Positions 17,040-25,447 of a stretch of 64,000 bases of DNA are shown here, piece by piece (within the stretch, counting starts at the first letter, position 1; each line of letters begins with the position of its first letter). Below the pieces are notes generated by a model, which saw nothing but the letters and a program-made list of their open reading frames with translations, was not told the DNA's origin and made no database searches. The DNA comes from Sphingomonas sp. (lineage in GTDB: Bacteria > Pseudomonadota > Alphaproteobacteria > Sphingomonadales > Sphingomonadaceae): the NCBI RefSeq assembly GCF_003248515.1, contig NZ_QFOB01000001.1, positions 535,148-599,147 of the forward strand. The letters are read 5' to 3'. Both the position numbers and the translations under genes were made by a program.

Positions 17040-18814
17040 GCCGCGCGACGAACCGCAGCGAGGATCGCGGTCAAGGCAGCGGGCGTGATGCCGCGAACGC
17101 GCCCGGCATCCGCCAGGGTCGCGGGTCGCGCCCGATCAAGCCGCTCCACCATCTCATGAGAAAGGCCGGCGACATCGCCGAAGCGCGCGATCTTAGCGAG
17201 GCCGATGGCGGCATCGCCACCACGCCGCGCTTCCTCGTCCCGATGCTGCCGCTCGACATAAGGTCGATACGCGATATCCGCCAAAGCCTCCTCAAGGGCG
17301 TCCCTGTCGTGGGACAGAAGTTCGGGCGATATGCGAAGCAGATCAGACAGCGGAGCACTCCGCGCGATCGCCTCGCCATGCGGTTGCAAGGCTGCGAGGC
17401 AGGCCCGCCTGGACGAAAGATATGGATCGAGCGCTGCCTCACGATCAGGAGAGAGAACACCCAGTTCACGTGCGAACGGCCCAAGCCGGACTATCGCATT
17501 GTCCGCCCGGAGATGAAGCCTGAATTCCGCGCGTGAGGTCAGCATGCGGTAGGGCTCCGTCACGCCCTGCAGCACGAGATCATCGATCATTACGCCGATA
17601 TAGGATTGGGTGCGATCAAAGCGCGCTGGCGCCTGCCCGGCGACATAACGAGCCGCACCGATACCGGCGACAAGCCCCTGCGCTCCCGCTTCCTCATAGC
17701 CGGTCGTTCCATTGATCTGCCCGGCGCAATAGAGGCCGGCGATGCTCCGCACGCCGAGGCCGTGATCGAGGATACGAGGGTCGATATGATCATATTCGAC
17801 GGCATAGCCGGGTTGCAGGATCCTGGCCTGCTCCAGACCGGGAATGGAGGCGATCATCACCTGCTGCACATCGAGCGGCAGTGAGGTCGAAAGACCGTTC
17901 GGATAGACAGCATGGTCGTCCAGGCCCTCGGGTTCGAGGAATATCTGGTGGCCATCACGATCACCGAAGCGAACGATCTTGTCTTCCACGGACGGACAAT
18001 AGCGGGGGCCGACCCCCTCAATGACGCCGGCATAAAGAGGCGATCGATCGAGATTCGCCCGGATCACATCATGCGTTGCACGTGAGGTGCGCGTGATCGC
18101 GCAGGCCAGCTGGGGCAGGGGCCGCGCCGGTGATGCGGGAGAAAAAGTCCATCCGTCCTCATCGCTGGGCTGGGTTTCGAGAACGGCCCAGTCGATCGTC
18201 CGGCCGTCGAGGCGGGGAGGGGTTCCCGTCTTCAGTCGCGCGAGCGGCAGGCCCAGCGAAGCGATCTGGCGGGCAAGCGGATGCGCACCCGGTTCGCCGA
18301 TCCGGCCGCCATCGCACGTCTCCATTCCGAAGTGGAGGCGACCGCCGAGAAAAGTCCCCGTTGCCAGCACCGCGGCACGGCCCCGGATGGCCCGACCATC
18401 CTCCAGGACAACGCCGGCTATCTCGCCCCGTTCGATCTGGAGCGCCCCAACGCTGCCTTCGATGATCCGCAAATTCGGTATCGAGCGGATATCGGCCTGA
18501 ATGGCCGCATGAAAGCGCCTGCGATCCGCCTGCACGCGGGGGCCACGTACGGCGGCCCCCTTCGATCGATTGAGCATCCGATAGTGGATCGCGGCCTGAT
18601 CGGCGGCACGGGCCATAAGCCCGTCACAGGCATCGAGTTCGCGAACGAGGTGTCCCTTGCCAATTCCTCCGATGGCCGGATTGCACGACATGGCCCCGAT
18701 CATATTGGCGCGGGCCGTAACGAGGATGACATCGGCGCCGCAACGCGCCGCCGCCGCCGCCGCCTCGGCCCCGGCATGCCCTCCACCAATGATGATAACG
18801 TCCGCGCCGACCAT
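17036..18814 (-). CDS. mnmG: tRNA uridine-34 5-carboxymethylaminomethyl modification enzyme MnmG
   Basis: FAD-dependent partner of MnmE that makes (c)mnm5U34 in tRNA wobble positions. The 592-residue product begins MVGADVIIIGGGHAGAEAA (Rossmann GxGxxG), has CNPAIGGIGKGHLVRELDA, then SRAEFRLHLRADNA, all strong MnmG signatures. It is slightly short (usual about 620-630) with a compact C terminus. I chose the start directly before the FAD motif; an upstream in-frame extension would read through the parS-like site. Confidence 0.97.
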   Translation of the reverse strand: MVGADVIIIGGGHAGAEAAAAAARCGADVILVTARANMIGAMSCNPAIGGIGKGHLVRELDACDGLMARAADQAAIHYRMLNRSKGAAVRGPRVQADRRRFHAAIQADIRSIPNLRIIEGSVGALQIERGEIAGVVLEDGRAIRGRAAVLATGTFLGGRLHFGMETCDGGRIGEPGAHPLARQIASLGLPLARLKTGTPPRLDGRTIDWAVLETQPSDEDGWTFSPASPARPLPQLACAITRTSRATHDVIRANLDRSPLYAGVIEGVGPRYCPSVEDKIVRFGDRDGHQIFLEPEGLDDHAVYPNGLSTSLPLDVQQVMIASIPGLEQARILQPGYAVEYDHIDPRILDHGLGVRSIAGLYCAGQINGTTGYEEAGAQGLVAGIGAARYVAGQAPARFDRTQSYIGVMIDDLVLQGVTEPYRMLTSRAEFRLHLRADNAIVRLGPFARELGVLSPDREAALDPYLSSRRACLAALQPHGEAIARSAPLSDLLRISPELLSHDRDALEEALADIAYRPYVERQHRDEEARRGGDAAIGLAKIARFGDVAGLSHEMVERLDRARPATLADAGRVRGITPAALTAILAAVRRAA

Positions 18815-18843
18815 GGATGCGCCTTTAGCGGGTCCTCCGCCGA

Positions 18844-18859
18844 TGTTCCATGTGGAACT
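18844..18859. promoter_or_regulatory. parS-like site 2
   Basis: TGTTCCATGTGGAACT, with inverted arms GTTCCA/TGGAAC around a TG centre, fits the parS consensus apart from a central C-to-T change, a terminal mismatch and one arm position. It occupies the gap between the mnmE stop and the mnmG start, about 1.85 kb from site 1. Confidence 0.7.
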
Positions 18860-20147
18860 ATTTGCCGAGGCAGAAGCGGCCAAACAGGCTGTCGAGCATC
18901 TCCTCGACACCGGCCCGGCCCGTCAGCCGATCGAGTGCGTCACGACAGAGACGCAGATGCTCGGCCTGCAAAACCGGATCGCCGTTGGTCCGCGCGGCAT
19001 CCAGCTCCGCCGCGAAAAGGGACACGAGATCGCGCTGGCGTCGATTGAGGGCGAGCTCATCATCGCGTCCTACGAGTTGCCGGCACCGCTCATTGATGCG
19101 GCTGCGTAGCGCCAACAGGCTGTCGGGCTCATGGATCGAGACGCGAAGGCTGCCCGGCGGCATGATATCGTCCCGCTCATCGGCGCGGGTGTGGAGGAAC
19201 AGGCTGCGTTCGGGTGCGGGGCTCTCCTCCGGCGCGCCGCACCAGAGGAGAAGATCGGCCATCTCGATTGCATCTTGCGCGCGGGCAATGCCAAGCTGCT
19301 CGATATGCTCCTCCGCCTCCCGCAGGCCCGCCGTGTCCGTCAGCAGGATCGCATGACCGTCGAGCCGGACCGGCGCCTCGATCACATCGCGCGTCGTGCC
19401 GGCGATCGGCGTCGCCAGCGCCACGTCTCTTCCAGCTATAGCATTGATAAGGGTAGATTTTCCTGAATTTGGGGGGCCGGCTGCCACTATCCTCACGCCA
19501 TCGCGCAATCGCTCGGCCGGGGGAGCTGCCAAAATAGCCCTGGCCTCGTCGGCCAGAGCCGTCAGCGGTGCCGCGATCGAAAGATCGGTGCCAACCTCCT
19601 CATCCGCCTCGCCAAATTCGATCGCGGCCTCGATCCGGGCCGACAGATCGAGCAGCGCGGCCCGCCATCGCTCTATGATCCGCCCCAGTCCACCCTCGGC
19701 CATGCGCAGCGCGCGCGCATGCTGGCCAGCCGTTTCGGCCTCGAGCAGATCGGCCAGCCCCTCGGCCGCAGTGAGATCGATCCGGCCGTTGAGGAAAGCG
19801 CGCCGCGTGAACTCGCCCGGCGCCGCCAGACGCAGGCCGGGAAATGCCGCCAGCCGATCCAGCAGGGCGGCAACCACCGCGCGCCCGCCATGGAGATGGA
19901 ATTCGGCCAGATCCTCGCCCGTGGCGGAGGCGGGGCCAGGCATCCACAACAGCAAGGCCCGATCGATCAGACCGCCTTCGCCATCGTGGAGGGCCGCATG
20001 CGTCGCCCGTCGCGGCTCGGGCAGCTTCGCCACGATTTCCCGGAGCGCCATCGCCGCCAGCGGCCCGCTCAGCCGGACGATCGCGATCGCCGCCGGCGGC
20101 GCTCCGCTCGAAAGCGCGAAGATCGTATCCCCCGCAGGGGCGGGCAT
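18858..20147 (-). CDS. mnmE: tRNA modification GTPase MnmE
   Basis: Dimeric GTPase acting with MnmG in wobble-uridine modification. The 429-residue product starts at the formyl-THF-binding domain (GDTIFALSSG), contains GGRAVVAALLDRL and APGEFTRRAFLNGRIDL, a GTPase domain with G1 GPPNSGKSTLINA, G2 IAGTTRD and G3 DTAGL, and ends with the catalytic C.GK motif (FCLGK). The start overlaps the preceding DUF6489 stop by 1 base; an upstream start would overlap it further. Confidence 0.95.
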   Translation of the reverse strand: MPAPAGDTIFALSSGAPPAAIAIVRLSGPLAAMALREIVAKLPEPRRATHAALHDGEGGLIDRALLLWMPGPASATGEDLAEFHLHGGRAVVAALLDRLAAFPGLRLAAPGEFTRRAFLNGRIDLTAAEGLADLLEAETAGQHARALRMAEGGLGRIIERWRAALLDLSARIEAAIEFGEADEEVGTDLSIAAPLTALADEARAILAAPPAERLRDGVRIVAAGPPNSGKSTLINAIAGRDVALATPIAGTTRDVIEAPVRLDGHAILLTDTAGLREAEEHIEQLGIARAQDAIEMADLLLWCGAPEESPAPERSLFLHTRADERDDIMPPGSLRVSIHEPDSLLALRSRINERCRQLVGRDDELALNRRQRDLVSLFAAELDAARTNGDPVLQAEHLRLCRDALDRLTGRAGVEEMLDSLFGRFCLGK

Positions 20148-20383
20148 CACTTCTTGGCCGATCCCGTCATCTGATCGATCAACTGCTTCCATACGCCGAA
20201 GCCCACTTCACCCATCGGCGTCCATGCGCGCATCATATTCTCCACCGCCTCCGGGGAGAAGCCTTCGCCCATCGTCTGCTTCAGCTTGTCCATGTAAAGC
20301 TCGTGGATCGGCGCCATATCCGGCAGCCCCATCAGCCGGCGTGCCTCTTCCGGTGTGCAATCGATGTTCATCGTGATGTTCAT
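20147..20383 (-). CDS. DUF6489-family small protein
   Basis: A 78-residue soluble protein (MNITMNIDCTPEEARRLMGL... ending TGSAKK). Sphingomonads carry this small family of unknown function; the segment DCTPEEARRLMGLPD is distinctive. It is the first gene of the mnmE-mnmG-rsmG-parA-parB run and overlaps mnmE by one base (TGATG), so it is likely translationally coupled. A second ATG four codons in is possible. Confidence 0.75.
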   Translation of the reverse strand: MNITMNIDCTPEEARRLMGLPDMAPIHELYMDKLKQTMGEGFSPEAVENMMRAWTPMGEVGFGVWKQLIDQMTGSAKK

Positions 20384-20496
20384 GGGCCAAGGCTTCCCGT
20401 TGCGCGAGGTCCCGGGATTGGTAGAGGATCAAAGGGATACCGTCGAGGGACGCCCGTATCGCGCGCCTGACGGACCGATCGGAAGGATGGCATCGC

Positions 20497-21195
20497 ATGA
20501 CCGACATGATGGAAGTGGCCGCGATTGACGGCTCAGGCAGCTTCCCGGTCTATCGCGCGCTTCCGGCTGGCACGCCCAAAGCCGCGATCATCGTGATCCA
20601 GGAGATATTCGGTGTGAATGCCGGCATTCGCAAAAAGGCGGATGACTGGGCGGCGCTCGGCTATCTCGCGCTGGCACCAGACATGTTCTGGCGGTTCGCA
20701 CCCGGCTTCGATGTCGATCCGGATGTGCCGGAACAGATGGCCCATGCATTTGAAATTCGTACGAAATTCAATGTCGACAAGGGCATACAGGATGTAGAGG
20801 CGGTGATCCGCGCCGCCCGCGCGCTGATGACGGGCGGCAAGGTCGGCATTGTCGGCTTCTGCATGGGCGGCCGCGTCTCCTATCTCGCCGCCACGCGCAC
20901 CGATATCGATGCGAGCGTGGGCTTCTATGGGGCGGGAATCGATGCGGCCCTCGGCGAATCCCATGCGATCGCGAAGCCGCTATTGCTCCATTTCGCCGAT
21001 CAGGATCATTTCATCGGCGCCGAGGCGCTGTCCGCGATCCATGCCGCGCTGGATCCCAACGCGCATGTGACGATCGAGGAGTATCCCGGCGTCGATCACG
21101 GCTTCGCCGATACGTTCGGCAAGAGGCGGAGCGGGGAGGCTGCGAGCCTGGCGGAAGCGCGGACGCGCGATTTCTTTGCGGAGCATCTGGCATGA
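20497..21195 (+). CDS. Dienelactone hydrolase family protein
   Basis: Cytosolic alpha/beta hydrolase of 232 residues. The catalytic cysteine is in VGIVGFCMGGR (about residue 124), the aspartate in FADQDHFI (about 169) and the histidine in GVDHGFAD (about 202), the Cys-Asp-His triad of carboxymethylenebutenolidase. No aromatic-degradation genes are adjacent, so this is probably a general hydrolase. Overlaps the following oxidoreductase start by 4 bp. Confidence 0.88.
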   Translation: MTDMMEVAAIDGSGSFPVYRALPAGTPKAAIIVIQEIFGVNAGIRKKADDWAALGYLALAPDMFWRFAPGFDVDPDVPEQMAHAFEIRTKFNVDKGIQDVEAVIRAARALMTGGKVGIVGFCMGGRVSYLAATRTDIDASVGFYGAGIDAALGESHAIAKPLLLHFADQDHFIGAEALSAIHAALDPNAHVTIEEYPGVDHGFADTFGKRRSGEAASLAEARTRDFFAEHLA

Positions 21196-22166
21196 GCGAC
21201 TATCGCATCGTTCTCCGGGCCACGGGCGGACCGGAGATGATGGAGCGCGAGCCTGTCGGACATATCGTGCCCGGCGCGGGCGAAGTGATCGTCCGGAATA
21301 CGGCGATCGGCCTCAATTTCATCGATACTTATTATCGCCGTGGCGCCTATCCGCTGCCGCTCCCCAGCGGGCTCGGCTCCGAGGCGGCGGGCATGATCGA
21401 AACGGTCGGCGAAGGCGTGACCGGTTTGAAGCCCGGCGATCGCGTGGCTTATGCGGGCGCACCACTGGGCGCCTATGCCACCGTCCGCGCCTATCCCGCC
21501 CGGAATCTCGTTATCCTGCCGGATGCCATCGACGATCGCACGGCCGCGGCCGTGATGCTGAAGGGCATGACCGCCGATCTTCTGGTCGGCGAATGCGGCA
21601 ACGTGCAGCCGGGCCAGACGGTGCTCGTCCATGCCGCCGCCGGTGGCGTGGGTTCACTGCTCGTCCCCTGGATCAAGGCATTGGGCGCCACCGTCATCGC
21701 CCATGTGGGCTCTCCGGAAAAAGGGGAGCGGGTCCGTGCGCTGGGCGCAGATCATGTGCTCCACGGCGCCTTCGATACGCTGGAGGAAGACGTCCGCGCG
21801 ATCAGCCCCGCTGGCGTCGATCTGGTGCTCGACAGCGTGGGGAAAGCGAGCCTGCCAGCCTCGATCGCCTGCGTGGCCAGACGCGGCCTAGTTGTCAGTT
21901 ACGGCAATGCCTCCGGCGCACCCGATCCCGTATCGCCCGCCACGTTGCAGAGAGCGGGCTCGGTCTTCCTCACCCGGCCCACCATGTTCGATTATGTGGA
22001 TACGCGCGAAAGGCTAGAGGCCGCCGCCGCGCGCCTGTTCGCACGGATAGCGGATGGCACGCTCAAGGTGGAAATCGGCCAGACCTTCCCGTTGGCGGAT
22101 GTCGCCGAAGCCCATCGTGCGCTGGAAGGCCGCAAGACCATCGGATCGACCGTCCTGATTCCCTGA
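21192..22166 (+). CDS. NADPH:quinone oxidoreductase
   Basis: A 324-residue medium-chain dehydrogenase of the zeta-crystallin/Qor type without zinc. NFIDTYYRRGAYPLPLP and the nucleotide-binding stretch VLVHAAAGGVGSLLVPWIKA match QorA closely, and it ends with the usual EAHRALEGRKTIGSTVLIP. It reduces quinones or enones with NADPH. Coupled by a 4-bp overlap to the dienelactone hydrolase. Confidence 0.92.
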   Translation: MSDYRIVLRATGGPEMMEREPVGHIVPGAGEVIVRNTAIGLNFIDTYYRRGAYPLPLPSGLGSEAAGMIETVGEGVTGLKPGDRVAYAGAPLGAYATVRAYPARNLVILPDAIDDRTAAAVMLKGMTADLLVGECGNVQPGQTVLVHAAAGGVGSLLVPWIKALGATVIAHVGSPEKGERVRALGADHVLHGAFDTLEEDVRAISPAGVDLVLDSVGKASLPASIACVARRGLVVSYGNASGAPDPVSPATLQRAGSVFLTRPTMFDYVDTRERLEAAAARLFARIADGTLKVEIGQTFPLADVAEAHRALEGRKTIGSTVLIP

Positions 22167-22196
22167 GCCGGCCCTCACCCCCCGAAGGGGCGGCGC

Positions 22197-22841
22197 TCAA
22201 AAGATCGAGAGGATTCCCACGGAGGGATTGGTGAACCCGTCATGGATCATCCTGGCCGCGACATACAGGATCACCAGCAGGCCGAGATAGGCGATCCAGC
22301 GATAGCGATCGATCACCTTGGCCAGCACGTTTGCGGCGACGCCCATCAGGATCACGGAGAGGATCAGGCCGATGATCAGGATGCCGGGATGATCGCGCGC
22401 CGCGCCGGCCACCGCCAGCACATTGTCCAGGCTCATGCTCACATCGGCAACGGCAACGGCCCAGGCAGCCGCCGCGAAGCTCCGCGCGGGCTTCACATCC
22501 TCACGCTCTTCGGTCTTGCGATCGTCCCGCAACTCGCGCCACATCTTCCACGCGACCCACAGCAGCAGCAGCCCGCCCGCCAGAACGAGACCGACGACCT
22601 GCAATAATTGCGTGACGATCAGCGCGAACAGAACGCGCAGCACCAGCGCGGCCAGGATTCCAATCAGGATCACCTTGCGCCGCTGATCGGCGGGCAGGCC
22701 CGCCGCGAGCGCGCCGACGACGATCGCATTGTCGCCGGCCAGCATCACATCGATCATCAGAACCTGGCCGAACGCCGCGAGCGTCGCGGGCGAACCGAGA
22801 TTGGCGAAATCAGCGACGATGTGCTGCCAGAGTTCGAGCAT
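22197..22841 (-). CDS. TerC-family integral membrane protein
   Basis: A 214-residue inner-membrane protein with about six to seven hydrophobic segments. The family marks are the acidic motifs in DVMLAGDNAIVVGAL and AVADVSMSLDNVLAVAGA, which bind metal in TerC/Alx-type manganese exporters. No tellurite-resistance genes are nearby, so metal export is the likelier job. Last gene of a minus-strand run from rho; the small monooxygenase-fold gene ends 9 bp upstream. Confidence 0.88.
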   Translation of the reverse strand: MLELWQHIVADFANLGSPATLAAFGQVLMIDVMLAGDNAIVVGALAAGLPADQRRKVILIGILAALVLRVLFALIVTQLLQVVGLVLAGGLLLLWVAWKMWRELRDDRKTEEREDVKPARSFAAAAWAVAVADVSMSLDNVLAVAGAARDHPGILIIGLILSVILMGVAANVLAKVIDRYRWIAYLGLLVILYVAARMIHDGFTNPSVGILSIF

Positions 22842-22850
22842 CCGTCGCTG

Positions 22851-23165
22851 TTATCCGGCCGGGACGGGACTGTCGATGATCGACGGCCCAAAGTAGGTCA
22901 CATCGGGTATCGGCTCGTAAAAATGATGGAGAAGGGCGCGCCAGCGTCGATAGCGATCCGAAAGTCGAAATCCGTCGCGATGACTCTCCACGTCCTTCCA
23001 CCGCACCAGCAGCAGATAGAGGCCCAATTCCTCGGCCGCGGGCCTCACCTCGATATCCTCGAAGCCGGCCGACGCGGCGATCAACGGAATCGCATCGCGC
23101 AGCGCCGCCTCGAACGCCCCGCTCTCTCCGTCACGGATCCGGAGCAGGGCATGTTCGAGGATCAC
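22851..23165 (-). CDS. Antibiotic-biosynthesis-monooxygenase (ABM) fold protein
   Basis: A 104-residue protein with the dimeric ferredoxin-like ABM/NIPSNAP pattern: N-terminal ILEHALLRIRDGESGAFEAAL, then LYLLLVRWKDVESHRDGFR and HHFYEPIPDVTYF. Such proteins range from heme-degrading to housekeeping; no active-site residue decides here. It follows rho with a 10-bp gap. Confidence 0.75.
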   Translation of the reverse strand: MILEHALLRIRDGESGAFEAALRDAIPLIAASAGFEDIEVRPAAEELGLYLLLVRWKDVESHRDGFRLSDRYRRWRALLHHFYEPIPDVTYFGPSIIDSPVPAG

Positions 23166-23175
23166 GCGCGGCGCT

Positions 23176-24432
23176 TTACTGGTTCATCGAATCGAAGAAA
23201 TCCTCGTTCGTCTTGGAATCCTTCATCTTGTCGAGGAGGAATTCCATCGCGTCGGTTGTGCCCATCTGCATCAGGATTCGGCGGAGCACCCACATCTTCG
23301 AGAGCTTCGCCTTGTCGAGCAGCAGCTCTTCCTTGCGCGTGCCGGACTTGCCGACATCCATCGCCGGGAAGATGCGCTTGTCGGCCACCTTGCGATCGAG
23401 GACGATTTCGGAGTTGCCGGTGCCCTTGAACTCTTCGAAGATCACTTCGTCCATGCGGCTACCGGTGTCGATCAGCGCGGTAGCGATGATGGAGAGCGAA
23501 CCGCCTTCCTCGATGTTGCGGGCCGCGCCGAAGAAGCGCTTCGGGCGCTGGAGCGCGTTGGCGTCGACACCGCCCGTCAGCACCTTGCCCGACGAAGGGA
23601 CGACGGTGTTGTAGGCACGGCCGAGGCGCGTGATCGAATCCAGCAGGATCACCACGTCCTTCTTGTGCTCAACGAGACGCTTGGCCTTCTCGATCACCAT
23701 CTCGGCGACGGCGACGTGGCGCGTCGCCGGCTCGTCGAAGGTGGAGGAGACGACCTCGCCCTTCACCGATCGCTGCATGTCCGTCACTTCCTCGGGCCGC
23801 TCGTCGATCAGCAGCACGATCAGGAATACCTCGGGATGATTGTCCGTAATGGCCTTGGCCATATTCTGGAGCATCACCGTCTTGCCGACGCGCGGCGGCG
23901 CCACGATCAGGGTGCGCTGGCCCTTGCCCTGCGGCGAGACGAGATCGATCACGCGGGCCGACTTGTCCTTCACGGTCGGATCGGCAGGATCGAGCGTCAG
24001 CTTCTGTTCGGGATAGAGCGGCGTCAGATTGTCGAAATTGACGCGGTGGCGGACTGCCGACGGATCGTCGAAATTGACCTGGGTGAGCTTGGTGAGCGCG
24101 AAATAGCGTTCGCCGTCCTTGGGCTCGCGGATCTCGCCTTCCACCGTGTCACCGGTGCGCAGGCCGAACTTCCGGACCTGGTTGGGAGAGACATAGATAT
24201 CGTCTGGCCCGGCCAGATAATTGGCCTCTGGGCTGCGCAGGAAGCCGAAGCCATCCTGCAGCACCTCGATCGTGCCCAACCCCAATATCTGCTCGCCTTC
24301 CTCGGCCTCTGCCTTGAGGATGCCGAACATCAGATCCTGCTTGCGCATCGTCGATGCGCCCTCGACGCCACGTTCCTCGGCCATGGCGACCAGTTCGGCG
24401 GGAGTCTTCTTCTTGAGGTCTTTCAGATGCAT
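23176..24432 (-). CDS. rho: Transcription termination factor Rho
   Basis: Hexameric RNA helicase that ends factor-dependent transcription. The 418-residue product starts with MHLKDLKKKTPAEL (N-terminal helix bundle), contains the cold-shock-like RNA-binding site EVLQDGFGFLRSPEANYL, Walker A APPRVGKTVMLQ, Walker B VLLIDERPEEVTDM and the Q/R loops. The start gives the usual N terminus; a longer reading adds 15 unrelated residues. The 147-bp leader upstream is open for autoregulation, which is common for rho, but I see no defined element. Confidence 0.97.
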   Translation of the reverse strand: MHLKDLKKKTPAELVAMAEERGVEGASTMRKQDLMFGILKAEAEEGEQILGLGTIEVLQDGFGFLRSPEANYLAGPDDIYVSPNQVRKFGLRTGDTVEGEIREPKDGERYFALTKLTQVNFDDPSAVRHRVNFDNLTPLYPEQKLTLDPADPTVKDKSARVIDLVSPQGKGQRTLIVAPPRVGKTVMLQNMAKAITDNHPEVFLIVLLIDERPEEVTDMQRSVKGEVVSSTFDEPATRHVAVAEMVIEKAKRLVEHKKDVVILLDSITRLGRAYNTVVPSSGKVLTGGVDANALQRPKRFFGAARNIEEGGSLSIIATALIDTGSRMDEVIFEEFKGTGNSEIVLDRKVADKRIFPAMDVGKSGTRKEELLLDKAKLSKMWVLRRILMQMGTTDAMEFLLDKMKDSKTNEDFFDSMNQ

Positions 24433-24579
24433 CTGGGCAGTCCGGTGTGGGTCGGGGAGGGGAGAATGCGCGGGCAAAAGCGGGCGACATTCTGCTGAGC
24501 TTGGAGGCTGGAGGCCGCCGCAGGACGCGGGTGGCCGTTGGCGAGGGCGTAAATGCCGCGTCGCGCGCCGTCAAGAGAT

Positions 24580-24963
24580 TCAGATGGTGGTCGGTGCCTC
24601 GCGGCGCAAGGCCGGCGGCCGAATCGTCAGCCACGCCGCCAGCGCCACGCCGGATATGACCGCGCCGATCCAGACAGCGATCCACGCGGTATCTCCGAAT
24701 CCTTCCTCGGCCAGATACAGCCCCGTCGCGATCAGGAAAGCGGCACACCAGCGTTTCGGATTGGCGATGATCCGTTCTGCGAACAATATGGCCAGCAGCC
24801 AGCCCAGACCGAGGATCGGCAACGCCATCAGCAGCGCGAATTCGAGCGCCGCCAGTCGCGGAATCATCGCGTCGCGGGCCGGCAGGTTCGGAAGCAACGC
24901 GATCAGCAGCCCCACAAGCCAGCAAATGCCGGATTGGCACAGGAGATGAGCCCGGCGCCGCAT
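24580..24963 (-). CDS. Small membrane protein of unknown function
   Basis: A 127-residue protein with about four hydrophobic segments (GICWLVGLLIALLPNL, ALLMALPILGLGWLLAILF, WCAAFLIATGLYLAEEGF, WIAVWIGAVISGVALAAWL). I do not recognise the family. It starts 13 bp after hemJ and is co-directional with hemE-hemJ and rho, so it is probably in the same transcript. Confidence 0.6.
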   Translation of the reverse strand: MRRRAHLLCQSGICWLVGLLIALLPNLPARDAMIPRLAALEFALLMALPILGLGWLLAILFAERIIANPKRWCAAFLIATGLYLAEEGFGDTAWIAVWIGAVISGVALAAWLTIRPPALRREAPTTI

Positions 24964-24976
24964 CCCCGCTCCGTAT

Positions 24977-25447
24977 CTAGAACGGCTTCACGATCACGAG
25001 GATGACGATCAGCGCCGTGACGATGCCCGGCACCTCGTTCATGATCCTCAATGCCTTGCCGCTCACCGGCCGTTCGCCGCGGGCCAGCTTCTTGCCGTAG
25101 CGCACCATATAGCCGTGATAGCCCGAGAGGCCGAACACCAGCGCGATCTTCAGATGCAGCCAGCCCAACCCCGGCGAGCCGGCGAACAGGCCGAGCTGCC
25201 ACGCCAGGATCAGGCCAAACACCCATACGAGGATCATCGAAGGCGTGATGATGATGTTGCGCAGCTTCCGCTCGCGATCGATCCAGCGCTTCTCCTCGGC
25301 GGAGCCCGGCGGGGATTCCTGATGGTAGATGTAATAGCGCGGCAGCATGAACAGCCCCGCGATCCAGAAGATCACGAAAATGACATGGCCGGCCTTGATC
25401 CATTCATACGTCAAGGCGAGCACGGCTCCCAGGCTCACGGGCGTCAT
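24977..25447 (-). CDS. hemJ: Protoporphyrinogen IX oxidase HemJ
   Basis: Integral inner-membrane enzyme oxidising protoporphyrinogen IX to protoporphyrin IX, the penultimate heme step. The 156-residue product has about four membrane segments, an early conserved histidine in IKAGHVIFVIFWIAGLFMLPR, and GLSGYHGYMVRYGKKLARGE; length and motifs match HemJ. It overlaps hemE by 4 bp, so two heme genes are coupled. Confidence 0.9.
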   Translation of the reverse strand: MTPVSLGAVLALTYEWIKAGHVIFVIFWIAGLFMLPRYYIYHQESPPGSAEEKRWIDRERKLRNIIITPSMILVWVFGLILAWQLGLFAGSPGLGWLHLKIALVFGLSGYHGYMVRYGKKLARGERPVSGKALRIMNEVPGIVTALIVILVIVKPF

